The notes under the pieces were generated by a model. It worked only from the letters and a program-made list of their open reading frames with translations, was not told the DNA's origin and did not search any database. 64,000 bases of DNA, from contig JACKMX010000003.1 of the NCBI GenBank assembly GCA_024235175.1, positions 62,001-126,000 on the forward strand. The letters run 5' to 3'. The DNA comes from Chromatiaceae bacterium. Lineage in GTDB: Bacteria > Pseudomonadota > Gammaproteobacteria > Chromatiales > Chromatiaceae. This document shows positions 1 through 8,053 of this stretch, one piece after another; position 1 is the stretch's first letter, and each line of letters begins with the position of its first letter. Position numbers and translations under genes: made by a program.

Positions 1-1
1 C

Positions 2-304
2 GGAAGCCGATGGGATGGCAAGTCGACTGCTCCAGTGGGAAGCTTTCCAGCTAATCCGTTTGCCATACACGATACCGCGGGTAATGTGATGGAGTGGGTT
101 GCTGACTGCTACCATGTGAATTATCAAGGTGCCCCGAAAGATGGCAGTACATGGAGCGAAAAGGATTGTGCCCAATACGTGGCGCGCGGCGGTGCTTACA
201 ATAAGCCCGGTGACAGCCTTCACACGACCCGGCGTTTTCACTACCAACGGGATACCAAGCTGCCTATGCTCGGCTTTAGAGTGGTCCGTGAGATAAACCA
301 TTGA
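2..304 (+). CDS. Formylglycine-generating-enzyme (SUMF1/FGE) family protein, C-terminal part
   Basis: The gene enters from the left edge; the open frame runs from base 2 to a TGA at 302-304, so only about the last 100 residues are visible. The fragment carries the family's C-terminal hallmarks: an 'HDTAGNVMEWVADCYH' block, then 'VARGGAYNKPGDSLHTTRR' and the closing 'LGFRVVRE'. The family includes true formylglycine-generating enzymes that activate sulfatases, but many bacterial members act elsewhere (for example NirV-like proteins or ergothioneine-type sulfoxide synthases). The missing N-terminus prevents a choice. The next gene, a Rieske protein, overlaps its end, which suggests co-transcription. 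The family call is firm; the function is open. Confidence 0.85.
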   Translation, partial: GSRWDGKSTAPVGSFPANPFAIHDTAGNVMEWVADCYHVNYQGAPKDGSTWSEKDCAQYVARGGAYNKPGDSLHTTRRFHYQRDTKLPMLGFRVVREINH

Positions 305-690
305 AAGCGTCAATGGTGGACAAGCGATCTCAGGCTGATACTGAAATGGTGTTACAGGAAACCAAAGATCTTTCTGACGGAGAGTCGCGAGGTTTGACCT
401 TACCACCCGAAGCGGGCGGAGGTGAGTGTTTTGTGGTTCGCCGGGGAGAAGAGATATTCGCCTATGTGAATCGTTGTCCACATACCGGAGCTCCGCTGGA
501 CTGGACTCCTGACCAGTTTCTTAATGCTGATGGAAGTTACATCATCTGCGCAGTGCACGGCGCGCTGTTTGAGATCCATAGTGGTCGTTGCATCCATGGC
601 CCCTGCGTCAATCAATTCCTTGAGCCATTATCGGTCAAAATGGAAAATGACAGACTTGTGTTGGGGTCAGATGGCCGAACTACCCCGTGA
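301..690 (+). CDS. Rieske [2Fe-2S] family protein
   Basis: This is a small single-domain Rieske protein. Counted from the TTG at 301, the cluster ligands are C59 and H61 (CPHTGAPLDW) and C83 and H86 (CAVHGALFEIHSGRC), the standard C-x-H...C-x2-H arrangement. There is no signal peptide or membrane segment, so it is probably a soluble electron carrier or a regulatory ferredoxin, not the cytochrome bc1 subunit. The start is uncertain: TTG 301 overlaps the upstream stop (ATTGA), while ATG 313 and ATG 346 are also in frame and no strong ribosome binding site decides. The overlap with the FGE-like gene suggests an operon. Its redox partner cannot be read from this window. Confidence 0.85.
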   Translation: MKASMVDKRSQADTEMVLQETKDLSDGESRGLTLPPEAGGGECFVVRRGEEIFAYVNRCPHTGAPLDWTPDQFLNADGSYIICAVHGALFEIHSGRCIHGPCVNQFLEPLSVKMENDRLVLGSDGRTTP

Positions 691-1171
691 CAGGTGTCGG
701 GGCGCCGTCTGAATTCCGATGCGAGTCAGGCGGGAAAGCGTTGGCGTTTCAGGAAATCCACAACATTTACGTGGGCCAGGTCAGATGGCAAGATGTGATT
801 GGACCTAACGGATTCAGCATGGGCTGAAAGTTGAACTGAGTCTGTTTCCATACTCAAGGGGGGACAGTAGCAGGAGGTGGCTGTTTCGACTCCGCTGCTT
901 GGTTCACTATGCCACCTGCCAGATATCATGTCGTACGTGTAAACCATCTCTGTCACCCGTTGCTTGTAACAATTCTCCTGTTCTTTGTCTGTTTTATCGG
1001 CCACCGGGAGCCGAACTTGAGCTGTGGATCGGTGACGGCAGAAGGCTTGGCCAAACTAGTTTTCAGGTGTAGTTTGATGATGGAAGGTCAACGGTTGCCA
1101 CTTCAGGACGTTGCTGGAAGGGCTGTCCGGCCCTTTGTCAGGTTGCATGAATTTCATTGGAAGAGGCATTG
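691..1171. other. Intergenic region without a convincing gene
   Basis: This 481-bp gap holds only short overlapping frames on both strands that lack ribosome binding sites or recognisable protein features. One small inverted repeat lies at 1118-1135 (arms AAGGGC and GCCCTT around a 6-nt loop), about 40 bp upstream of the next gene. It has no following T-tract and is more likely a leader hairpin than a terminator. A promoter for the 1172 gene is expected here, but I could not pick a convincing -35/-10 pair. Confidence 0.4.
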
Positions 1172-1837
1172 ATGGAGCTCTCCGGCGAGCTGTTTTCCTC
1201 CACTTTCCGGCTTTTGGCGGCGCTGCTCTATGCAGCCATACTGCTGCTGGCGGTCCGTCTTGCTTATTGGCGTCTGCTGTTGGACCGGGAGCTTCTGCAT
1301 GTGTTCCTGGGGAGTTGCGTGATTCTGATTATGCTTTGGCACATCCGCGCGCAGATCGATCCCACATGGAGTTTTCACCTGCTGGGAGTTACCGCTGTGA
1401 CGCTTATGTTCGGGTGGTCTTTTGCGGTATTGGCTGGTGCCATCAGCGAATTCGCGGTTTCCGTGAACGGGTTGGAAAACTGGGAGGGTTTTGCCCTGAA
1501 TGCTTTTTTGCTCACCCTGGTGCCGGCAACCCTGACCCAGATGATACTGGTGCTCGTACGTGGATTGCTGCCTAAAAATTTTTTTATTTTCGTGCTGCTC
1601 AATGCCTTCCTCACAGCCGGGCTGGTGGCAATGGTTAGTGGATTTCTGGCTGTTGGACTTTTGTTGTATACCGGTGCCCACGATTGGGAATATCTGCGGG
1701 AGAACCTGGTTCCCTTTTTTCCATTGATGTTCCTGCCGGAAGCGGTTATCAACGGATGGATAGTGACAATGCTGGTACTATACAAACCCCGTTGGGTATT
1801 GAGTTTCAGCGATGAGCTCTATCTGAAGGGGAGTTAG
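1172..1837 (+). CDS. Energy-coupling-factor-type ABC permease-like membrane protein (COG3235-like)
   Basis: This is an integral membrane protein of about 221 residues with at least six hydrophobic segments, ending in a short charged tail (SFSDELYLKGS). The pattern matches the proteobacterial 'predicted membrane protein' family annotated as energy-coupling-factor ABC permease (CbiM-like); a conserved-looking 'LPEAVINGWIVTMLVLYKPRWV' segment sits near the C-terminus. No ATPase or T-subunit gene is adjacent, so vitamin or metal transport is not shown. ATG 1172 is preferred over the in-frame TTG 1157 because GGAAGAGG lies six bases before it. The djlA-like gene follows after 48 bp in the same direction and may be co-transcribed. 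Confidence 0.65.
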   Translation: MELSGELFSSTFRLLAALLYAAILLLAVRLAYWRLLLDRELLHVFLGSCVILIMLWHIRAQIDPTWSFHLLGVTAVTLMFGWSFAVLAGAISEFAVSVNGLENWEGFALNAFLLTLVPATLTQMILVLVRGLLPKNFFIFVLLNAFLTAGLVAMVSGFLAVGLLLYTGAHDWEYLRENLVPFFPLMFLPEAVINGWIVTMLVLYKPRWVLSFSDELYLKGS

Positions 1838-1885
1838 GGGTTTGTGTGAGATGATAAAAATCGGCTTTCTGACGGAGAAGAGAAG

Positions 1886-2686
1886 TTGAGTTGGTGGGGC
1901 AAATTAGCAGGAGGTGCATTCGGTTTTATATTGGGCGGACCGCTTGGTGCCTTATTGGGTGCGGTTCTCGGCCACAATCTGGACCGCGGCCTCTCTGGAC
2001 TGGAGGCGGAGCGGTTGCCGCCGGGTGAGCAGGAGAGGGTGCAGACTGCATTTTTTACGGCAACCTTCTCCGTTATGGGGCATTTGGCGAAAGCGGATGG
2101 GAGTGTTTCGCGCGGGGAGATTGACCTTGCCGAGGCGGTGATGCTGAAGATGGATCTCGGCACCGATATGCGCAAGGCGGCCATCCGGCTGTTCAACCAG
2201 GGCAAGCGCGACTCTTTCCCGCTGGAGGAGGTGGTCGAACAGTTCCGCCGCGAATGCCACAGGCGCAGCACGCTGATTCAGATGTTCATCGAGATTCAAC
2301 TGCAGGCAGCCTATGCCGACGGAAAAATCGACCCGGCCGAAAAGCGGCTGCTGCTGCGTATTTGCGCACAGCTCGGGATACCGGAGAGCCTGTTCCATCG
2401 ACTGGAGAAGATGATAGAGGCCGAATACCATTTCGCCGGAGAAGGTGGGCGTTCCCGTAAAGAGTATGCGGCTCCGACTCTGGACGATGCGTACGCCATT
2501 CTCAATGTGTCCAGGCACGCCAGTGATGACGAAATAACGCGGGCGTACCGGCGCCAGATCAGCCAGCATCATCCGGATAAACTGGTAGCCAAAGGATTAC
2601 CCGAAGAGATGATGAAGATTGCGTCCGAAAAAACTCATGAAATTCGCCAGGCTTACGAACAGATCAAAGCGGCCAGGGGATTTTGA
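1886..2686 (+). CDS. djlA: DjlA-type membrane-anchored J-domain co-chaperone
   Basis: The N-terminus (residues about 5-32) is a glycine-rich hydrophobic anchor (GGAFGFILGGPLGALLGAVLG) typical of DjlA. Residues about 50-180 form a TerB-like helical domain with acidic motifs (KADGSVSRGEIDLAE and YADGKIDPAEKRLL). The C-terminus (about 200-266) is a J domain with the HPD tripeptide in 'ISQHHPDKL', the residue set needed to stimulate DnaK ATPase. DjlA sits in the inner membrane with its J domain in the cytoplasm and acts with DnaK in envelope stress signalling. The start is TTG, preceded by GGAGAAGAG. At 266 residues it has the family's usual length. Confidence 0.88.
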   Translation: MSWWGKLAGGAFGFILGGPLGALLGAVLGHNLDRGLSGLEAERLPPGEQERVQTAFFTATFSVMGHLAKADGSVSRGEIDLAEAVMLKMDLGTDMRKAAIRLFNQGKRDSFPLEEVVEQFRRECHRRSTLIQMFIEIQLQAAYADGKIDPAEKRLLLRICAQLGIPESLFHRLEKMIEAEYHFAGEGGRSRKEYAAPTLDDAYAILNVSRHASDDEITRAYRRQISQHHPDKLVAKGLPEEMMKIASEKTHEIRQAYEQIKAARGF

Positions 2687-2724
2687 TTCGTGGCCCCAGA
2701 AGATAAAGGGGCATCACTGCCAGG

Positions 2725-3006
2725 CTATTCACCGTTGTCCAGCACAGCTTCAATTTTGGGAGGCATCTGCAGGTGATAACCCCGCTTTTCAAGGTTGTCC
2801 ATGACAGTACAGACGTCCTCCCTGGCCAAAGTCCGACCGGCATGCAATGTCAGCTCCATTACCAAACAGGGACGGCCAAAATGCCGCATGAGCTCACTTG
2901 GGAGTGAGTCGAAGTCATCTTTCTGTTTCAGATAAAGGTACATCTGGTCCTGGCGGGGACTGCGGTATATCCAGCAGTCGATGCGATTGTTTTCGGTTGA
3001 ATGCAT
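2725..3006 (-). CDS. YcgL domain-containing protein
   Basis: This 93-residue protein matches the YcgL (DUF709) family of gammaproteobacteria: an N-terminal 'CWIYRSPRQDQMYLYL' strand, a central 'FGRPCLVMELTL' block, and a C-terminal 'REDVCTVMDNLEKRGYHLQMPP' helix plus strand. The family has a small alpha/beta fold and no settled biochemical role. It is often near RNase D or minC-type genes, which are not seen here. It lies convergent to djlA, with 38 bp between the two stop codons, and upstream of glycogen phosphorylase on the other strand order. It has no export signal. Confidence 0.85.
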   Translation of the reverse strand: MHSTENNRIDCWIYRSPRQDQMYLYLKQKDDFDSLPSELMRHFGRPCLVMELTLHAGRTLAREDVCTVMDNLEKRGYHLQMPPKIEAVLDNGE

Positions 3007-3114
3007 GATGGTTTACTCTGCTTCTAACTGAAACATACCGCCGGATATCAAAACTATCCATATAGGGCCTTTACCGTCCCTCCCTGGACAGACCTCCGGA
3101 TAGTCTTTCGCCGT

Positions 3115-5640
3115 TTACTGTGTCGGTATCGGCAGAACCGGCGTTAGTTTCCATATCTCTCTGTTGTAGTCGTGCATGGTCCGGTCGGTGGAGAACTTTC
3201 CGCTGCATGCAGTATTGAGAATTGAGCCGATCAACCACTGCTCCCTGTCTTTGTATCTTTCCGCTGCCTGCTGCTGGGCGTCGACATAGCTTTCGAAATC
3301 GGCGGCCAGCATCCACGGGTCCAACGGATTTCGAATAGAGTCGATGAGCGGCTTGAAAATGCCCGGTTCAAACTGGTTGAAATGCCCTTTTTCAAGCAGA
3401 TCCATTACCCGTGACAGGTTTGCATCACGGGCGATGATAAGATCAGGCTGATAGTCCTGCCTCCGCTCCTTGATCTCCTCCTCGGTAAGGCCGAACAGGA
3501 AGAAGTTTTTGTCACCAACTTCCTCCCTTATCTCAATGTTGGCCCCGTCCAGCGTGCCGATAGTCAGCGCACCGTTCATCATGAATTTCATGTTTCCGGT
3601 TCCGGACGCCTCCTTGCCTGCGGTGGATATCTGCTCCGACAGATCTGTTCCCGGGCAGATCACCTCCATCGCGGAGACGCGGTAGTTGGGGAGAAAGGCC
3701 ACTTGCAGAAGATTGCCCACCTGAGGGTCGCTGTTGATTACCTGGGCTACGTTGTTGATCAACTTGATGATCAGTTTTGCCAGGACGTATCCCGGCGCAG
3801 CCTTCCCCCCAAGCAGAACGCAGCGTGGTGTCCAATTTTCCGTATCGCCACGCTTTATCCGGTCATAGAGATGGATTACGTGAAGGACATTCAGCAGCTG
3901 GCGTTTGTATTCATGAATGCGTTTGACCTGCACGTCGAAAATAGCCTTTGGATCAAAACGTACACCACAATCTTTTTCCACCAGTGCGGCCAGCCGCTTC
4001 TTGTTCTGCTGTTTGATCTCAAACCAGCGACGGCGAAACTGCGCGTCTTTTGCCAAAGGCGCGATGCGTTTGATCTGCTCAAGGTCGCTGATCCAACCAT
4101 CACCGATCGATTCACAAACCAGTTCGCGCAGTCCCGGATTGCAATAGGCGAGCCAGCGGCGTTGAGTGACGCCGTTGGTTTTGTTGTTGAATTTTTCCGG
4201 CCAGAATCGGTAGAAGTCCTGGAACAGGCCTTCGGCCAGGAGTTTGGAATGAAGTTCGGCCACCCCGTTCACCGACATGCTGCCGACAATAGCGAGATAG
4301 GCCATTCTGATCTGTGGTTCGGGGCCCTCCTCGATAATCGACATGCGCCGCTGGGTCTTTGTGTCTCCCGGCCAGCGAATTGCGACCTGTGCCAGATGTT
4401 GAGCGTTGATTTCAAAGATGATGTCCAGAAGACGGGGCAGCAGCCGCTTGAACAGCTTTACCGGCCAACGCTCGAGCGCTTCGGGCAGCAGGGTGTGGTT
4501 TGTGTAGGCCATGGTTCTGCAGGTGATCTGCCAGGCGTGGTCCCAGTCGAGTCTCTCCTCGTCCATCAGTATCCGCATCAATTCCGCGACAGCGATGGTT
4601 GGGTGTGTGTCATTGAGCTGAAAACAGTTCTTTTCGGCAAATTTTTTAAGGTTGTTGCCATGCAGGCTCTTCCACTTGCGCATGACATCCTTGAGGCTGG
4701 CGCTGGCCAGGAAGTACTGCTGCTTGAGCCGCAACTCTTTACCATTCTCGCTGCTGTCATTGGGATAGAGGATCATGGTGATATTTTCGGCGTGGTTTTT
4801 TGACTCCACCGCCTCGGTATAGCTGCCCGCATTGAACTCTTCCAGATCGAATTCGTCGGTGGACGCCGCCTGCCATAATCTAAGCGTATTGACAGTGCCG
4901 TTGCGGTACCCGGGAATCGGTGTGTCGTATGGGATCGCAAGCACGTCCCGGGTGTCGACCCAGCGGGCGCGCGTAGCGCCTTTATCGTCACGGTAGAATT
5001 CGCTGCGTCCACCGAAAGAGACGCGCTGGCTGAACTCAGGGCGCTCCACCTCCCAGGGATTGCCATCGCGCAGCCAGTGATCGGGCTCCTCAACCTGGTA
5101 TCCGTTTTGGATCTCCTGTCGGAACATGCCGTATTCGTAGCGGATGCCGTAGCCTTTTACCGGTAACTGCAGCGTTGCACAGCTGTCCAGAAAGCAGGCA
5201 GCCAGCCGACCCAGACCACCGTTGCCAAGCCCTGCGTCCGGCTCGCTCTCGGCAATCTCCTCGAGAATGATTCCAAGATCGAACAACCCCTGGGTGGCGG
5301 CATCGGTTATGCCGAGGTTGAGCATGGCGTTGCCCAGAGATCTTCCCATCAGAAATTCCAGTGAAAGATAGTGGGTGCGTTTGCAATCGGCCTGATCATA
5401 CGCCTGCTGGGTGCTTTTCCAGCGCTCCATCAGTCGGTCGCGAACCGTGTGCGCCAATGCTTTATACGGATAGTGGGTGGTGAAGCAGGGGCCGTGGCGT
5501 CCCAGCGTGTGCGCAAAATAGTACTTGAAATTCATGGTAATGGATTTCTTATCCATGCCAAGCGGCTGCATGCTGGTTAACTTTTTATTTGGCTTGCTTT
5601 GAATCAGAGGTGCAAAGTAATTCTCACTGGAGTGGGGCAT
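3115..5640 (-). CDS. glgP: Glycogen/alpha-glucan phosphorylase
   Basis: At 841 residues this is a full-length GT35 phosphorylase, which releases glucose-1-phosphate from glycogen or maltodextrin with inorganic phosphate. The pyridoxal-phosphate attachment block 'EASGTGNMKFMMNG' is present about 165 residues from the C-terminus, together with the N-terminal 'THYLSLEFLMGR' and 'AGLGNGGLGRLAACFLDS' signatures and 'DVQVKRIHEYKRQLLN'. ATG 5640 has AGGA five bases upstream, so the longer N-terminus is accepted over the later internal methionines. No other glycogen gene lies nearby, so it is a single-gene unit between YcgL and pilU. Glycogen breakdown would feed the PPi-type glycolysis encoded at 35-39 kb. 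Confidence 0.95.
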   Translation of the reverse strand: MPHSSENYFAPLIQSKPNKKLTSMQPLGMDKKSITMNFKYYFAHTLGRHGPCFTTHYPYKALAHTVRDRLMERWKSTQQAYDQADCKRTHYLSLEFLMGRSLGNAMLNLGITDAATQGLFDLGIILEEIAESEPDAGLGNGGLGRLAACFLDSCATLQLPVKGYGIRYEYGMFRQEIQNGYQVEEPDHWLRDGNPWEVERPEFSQRVSFGGRSEFYRDDKGATRARWVDTRDVLAIPYDTPIPGYRNGTVNTLRLWQAASTDEFDLEEFNAGSYTEAVESKNHAENITMILYPNDSSENGKELRLKQQYFLASASLKDVMRKWKSLHGNNLKKFAEKNCFQLNDTHPTIAVAELMRILMDEERLDWDHAWQITCRTMAYTNHTLLPEALERWPVKLFKRLLPRLLDIIFEINAQHLAQVAIRWPGDTKTQRRMSIIEEGPEPQIRMAYLAIVGSMSVNGVAELHSKLLAEGLFQDFYRFWPEKFNNKTNGVTQRRWLAYCNPGLRELVCESIGDGWISDLEQIKRIAPLAKDAQFRRRWFEIKQQNKKRLAALVEKDCGVRFDPKAIFDVQVKRIHEYKRQLLNVLHVIHLYDRIKRGDTENWTPRCVLLGGKAAPGYVLAKLIIKLINNVAQVINSDPQVGNLLQVAFLPNYRVSAMEVICPGTDLSEQISTAGKEASGTGNMKFMMNGALTIGTLDGANIEIREEVGDKNFFLFGLTEEEIKERRQDYQPDLIIARDANLSRVMDLLEKGHFNQFEPGIFKPLIDSIRNPLDPWMLAADFESYVDAQQQAAERYKDREQWLIGSILNTACSGKFSTDRTMHDYNREIWKLTPVLPIPTQ

Positions 5641-5990
5641 AAGTATCCTGTGTTGTTCCGATATTTGGATTGGGCCGAACGGTGCCTGTTTAAGATAAAA
5701 TTGCTGATTAAATCGTTTTATACATCATTCCGGCAGAGTCTGAAATCCGGAGAATTGACCGCTACCGGTAATGCCAGGTCCCGGGTGACGCTGGGATGAT
5801 GGCATCTATAAGCTCAAAAGCAAGTACCCTATGGAGCGGATCCTGCTATATAGACAGCCGGATTATAGTTGTATTTAAGTGAAACCAGTATGTCAGGCAT
5901 TCGATTTAAGCCGGGGACCGCAGCCCAGCCGCAACCCCGGTTTTAGTCTTACATCCGATTGGACATGCTGAATCTGTCGGTGGCAAAGGC
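5641..5990. other. Intergenic region between pilU and glgP
   Basis: This 350-bp stretch shows no convincing gene. It should hold the glgP promoter near its left end. A possible hairpin at 5911-5940 has arms CCGGGG and CCCCGG around 18 bases and is followed on the + strand by TTTTAG. It could act as a weak terminator, but only minus-strand genes flank it, so its direction does not fit well. Confidence 0.35.
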
Positions 5991-7103
5991 TCAGAAAAAC
6001 TCCTCATTGTGGATCTCAAGTCCCTGGGGCGCACCTACATTTCCGCTCTCGTCCAGGCGCATACGCAGGGAGAGGTTGTTGCGCGAGTCGGCATTTGCCA
6101 GCGCCTCCTCCTGAGTGATACGCCCTTCTCTGTAGAGCTTATAGAGCGCCTGATCGAAGGTTTGCATGCCGCGTTCGTTGCCATGCTCCATCGCCTCTTT
6201 TACCGCGTGGATGTCGCCTTTCTGGATCAACTCGGCCACGAATGTCGAGAGCAGCATGATTTCAACCGCGGGAACACGCTTGCCATCCTTACTCTTGATC
6301 AACCGCTGTGAGATCACGGCTTTAAGATTCAGGGAGAGATCCATATAGAGCTGGTGGTGAGCGCTGTCGGGAAAAAAGTTTACAATGCGGTCCAGTGCCT
6401 GATTGGCGTTATTGGCATGCAGTGTCGACAGACAGAGGTGGCCGGTTTCAGCGTAAGCAATGGCATGTTGCATGGTGTGGCGGTCTCGAATTTCTCCGAT
6501 CAGGATTACGTCTGGTGCCTCGCGCATGGCATTTTTCAGCGCCACTTCGTAGGAAAGGGTATCCAGTCCCACCTCGCGCTGATCCACCACCGATTTTTTA
6601 TGCGTGTGCAGGAACTCGACCGGGTCCTCGATGGTCAGGATGTGACCGGTGGCATTTTCGTTACGGTAATTCACCATCGAAGCGAGCGTGGTGGATTTTC
6701 CCGAACCGGTTGAACCGACTACCAGAACCAGGCCACGCGGCTCCATGATCAACTGTTTGAGGGTGATTGGCAGATTCAGCTCCTCAAGCGATGGAATCTG
6801 GCCTTTAATGTAACGGATCACCATGGCCACATCTCCGCGCTGGCGGAAGACATTGACGCGGAAGCGTCCCAGTCCACTGATTGATATGGCCAGATTACCC
6901 TCCATGGTCGACTCGAATTCCGACACCTGCTCGTCGGACATGATCGAATAGGCGAGCGTACGGACCATGCCCTGCTTCATCGGTGTATCGCCGATGGGCA
7001 TGGTTCGCCCTTCGGCCTTCAGATTGGGAGGAGCTCCGGTGCTGAAAAACAGATCTGAGCCGTTTTTCTGAACCATTAATTTCAAGTATGGGACGATCTC
7101 CAT
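5991..7103 (-). CDS. pilU: PilT/PilU-type twitching motility ATPase, probably PilU
   Basis: This is a hexameric secretion-superfamily ATPase of 370 residues. It has Walker A (GSTGSGKSTTLA), the Asp box 'ILTIEDPVEFLH', Walker B (PDVILIGEIRD) and the His box (GHLCLSTLHANN). PilU features are 'HKKSVVDQREVG', the closing 'GMQTFDQALYKLYREG' and the extended C-terminal tail; PilT is usually shorter. It powers or assists type IV pilus retraction at the inner membrane. ATG 7103, with GAGG five bases upstream, is preferred over TTG 7106. PilU normally follows pilT, but the 420 bp upstream hold no pilT, so it stands alone here. Confidence 0.88.
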   Translation of the reverse strand: MEIVPYLKLMVQKNGSDLFFSTGAPPNLKAEGRTMPIGDTPMKQGMVRTLAYSIMSDEQVSEFESTMEGNLAISISGLGRFRVNVFRQRGDVAMVIRYIKGQIPSLEELNLPITLKQLIMEPRGLVLVVGSTGSGKSTTLASMVNYRNENATGHILTIEDPVEFLHTHKKSVVDQREVGLDTLSYEVALKNAMREAPDVILIGEIRDRHTMQHAIAYAETGHLCLSTLHANNANQALDRIVNFFPDSAHHQLYMDLSLNLKAVISQRLIKSKDGKRVPAVEIMLLSTFVAELIQKGDIHAVKEAMEHGNERGMQTFDQALYKLYREGRITQEEALANADSRNNLSLRMRLDESGNVGAPQGLEIHNEEFF

Positions 7104-7522
7104 CAAGACCTCGCTATTTCGAATTTTGGGCTGTCCAGTGCCGTTCTACAGCTATACATCGGCAGAAAATCGAGAGAATTAAGCTTTAAAAACTACATAG
7201 TGTTCTGCCAGGTTGTGCGGTTTTAAGTCTATTGCGATGAGGGGTTCTCAAAAGAAGCGGAACGCCGGAACAGAGCAGCTTCCGGAAGAGATCCGTGTAT
7301 TCGGGGTAGTGTGAATCGACACCATTTCCGCAGGTGTGAGACAGTTGACATACTCGTGGCAGTTGGAACCTAGCTCACCAATCCATAACCAGTGGCGGGA
7401 GCGCGGAGGGATTTTTAAAGGGTTATCCGTTCCATTCCAGGTTTTTTAAAACAGGCGATGTTAAACTTAAATTATAGGTGCAGGTAAAATCGAACTCCTG
7501 TGCAGTTACCTGAAGCGTTGGA
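7104..7522. other. Intergenic region between divergent pilU and the CarS-like gene
   Basis: This 419-bp gap separates two divergent genes and must contain both promoters. A TTGACA hexamer occurs at 7344-7349, but no good -10 follows at the right distance. An AT-rich stretch around 7440-7480 is a plausible promoter zone for the + strand gene. I see no gene, repeat or RNA structure that I can support. Confidence 0.3.
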
Positions 7523-7999
7523 ATGGAATTCAATCTGCTGGTGCTTCTCTTTATTGCCAATGGCAGCCCGATAGTCGCGCGGTCTTTGCTCGGAGAGCGC
7601 TTTCAGGATGCGCTTGACGGCGGCAGGCTGCTGAAAGATGGACACCCGCTGCTGGGCCACTCGAAAACTATGCGAGGGGTTGTCAGTGCGATCCTGGCAA
7701 CGGCATTGACGGCACCTCTGCTGGGGGTTTCCTGGTGGATCGGTCTGCTGATCGGCAGTTTGGCAATGTTGGGTGATCTCTTGTCCAGTTTTCTCAAGCG
7801 CCGTTTGGGACTGCATCCCAGTGCAATGGCACTCGGATTGGACCAGATCCCGGAATCTTTCATTCCTTTGCTGATTTGCCGTCCGCTGCTTGACCTCTCC
7901 TGGTCACAGGTATTCTCTCTAACCTTGGCCTTCTTCTTCTTCGAACTGTTGATATCGCAGCTGCTCTACAGGCTGGGCATTAGAAAGCATCCGTATTGA
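7523..7999 (+). CDS. CDP-archaeol synthase-like (CarS/CdsA superfamily) membrane protein
   Basis: This hydrophobic 158-residue protein matches the CarS-like (DUF46) branch of the CTP-transfer lipid enzymes. It has 'DGGRLLKDGHPLLGHSKTMRG' (residues about 32-52), the G-SKT-RG block used in nucleotide and metal binding, followed by 'GSLAMLGDLLSSFLKRRLG' with a conserved Asp. Three to four membrane segments are visible. Archaeal CarS makes CDP-archaeol; bacterial homologues probably activate an unidentified prenyl or acyl lipid with CTP, which is inference. It is a single gene, convergent with the phosphoesterase and ending at a large palindrome that probably terminates both. The start is the first ATG and lacks a strong ribosome binding site. 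Confidence 0.75.
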   Translation: MEFNLLVLLFIANGSPIVARSLLGERFQDALDGGRLLKDGHPLLGHSKTMRGVVSAILATALTAPLLGVSWWIGLLIGSLAMLGDLLSSFLKRRLGLHPSAMALGLDQIPESFIPLLICRPLLDLSWSQVFSLTLAFFFFELLISQLLYRLGIRKHPY

Positions 8000-8013
8000 T
8001 TAAAAGACAGGTT

Positions 8014-8053
8014 CTAGGAGGATCCGCACCGCAGGCGGTGCGGATCCTCCTAG
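8014..8053. terminator. 40-bp near-perfect palindrome between convergent genes
   Basis: Two 19-base arms (8014-8032 and 8035-8053) are exact reverse complements separated by only AG. The structure begins 15 bases after the stop of the CarS-like gene and overlaps the TAG stop codon of the convergent phosphoesterase. It has no T-tract on either side, so it is not a textbook intrinsic terminator, but its position fits a bidirectional one. The tiny centre also makes it a potential cruciform. Confidence 0.6.

Noticed and set aside
726..1004. Minus-strand frame of 92 codons in the first gap
   Set aside because: No ribosome binding site, no recognisable domain, and it overlaps an equally weak + strand frame.
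3703..4803. Long + strand open frame (366 codons) opposite glgP
   Set aside because: It is antisense to an intact, highly conserved phosphorylase gene, has no ribosome binding site and reads as low-complexity shadow sequence.
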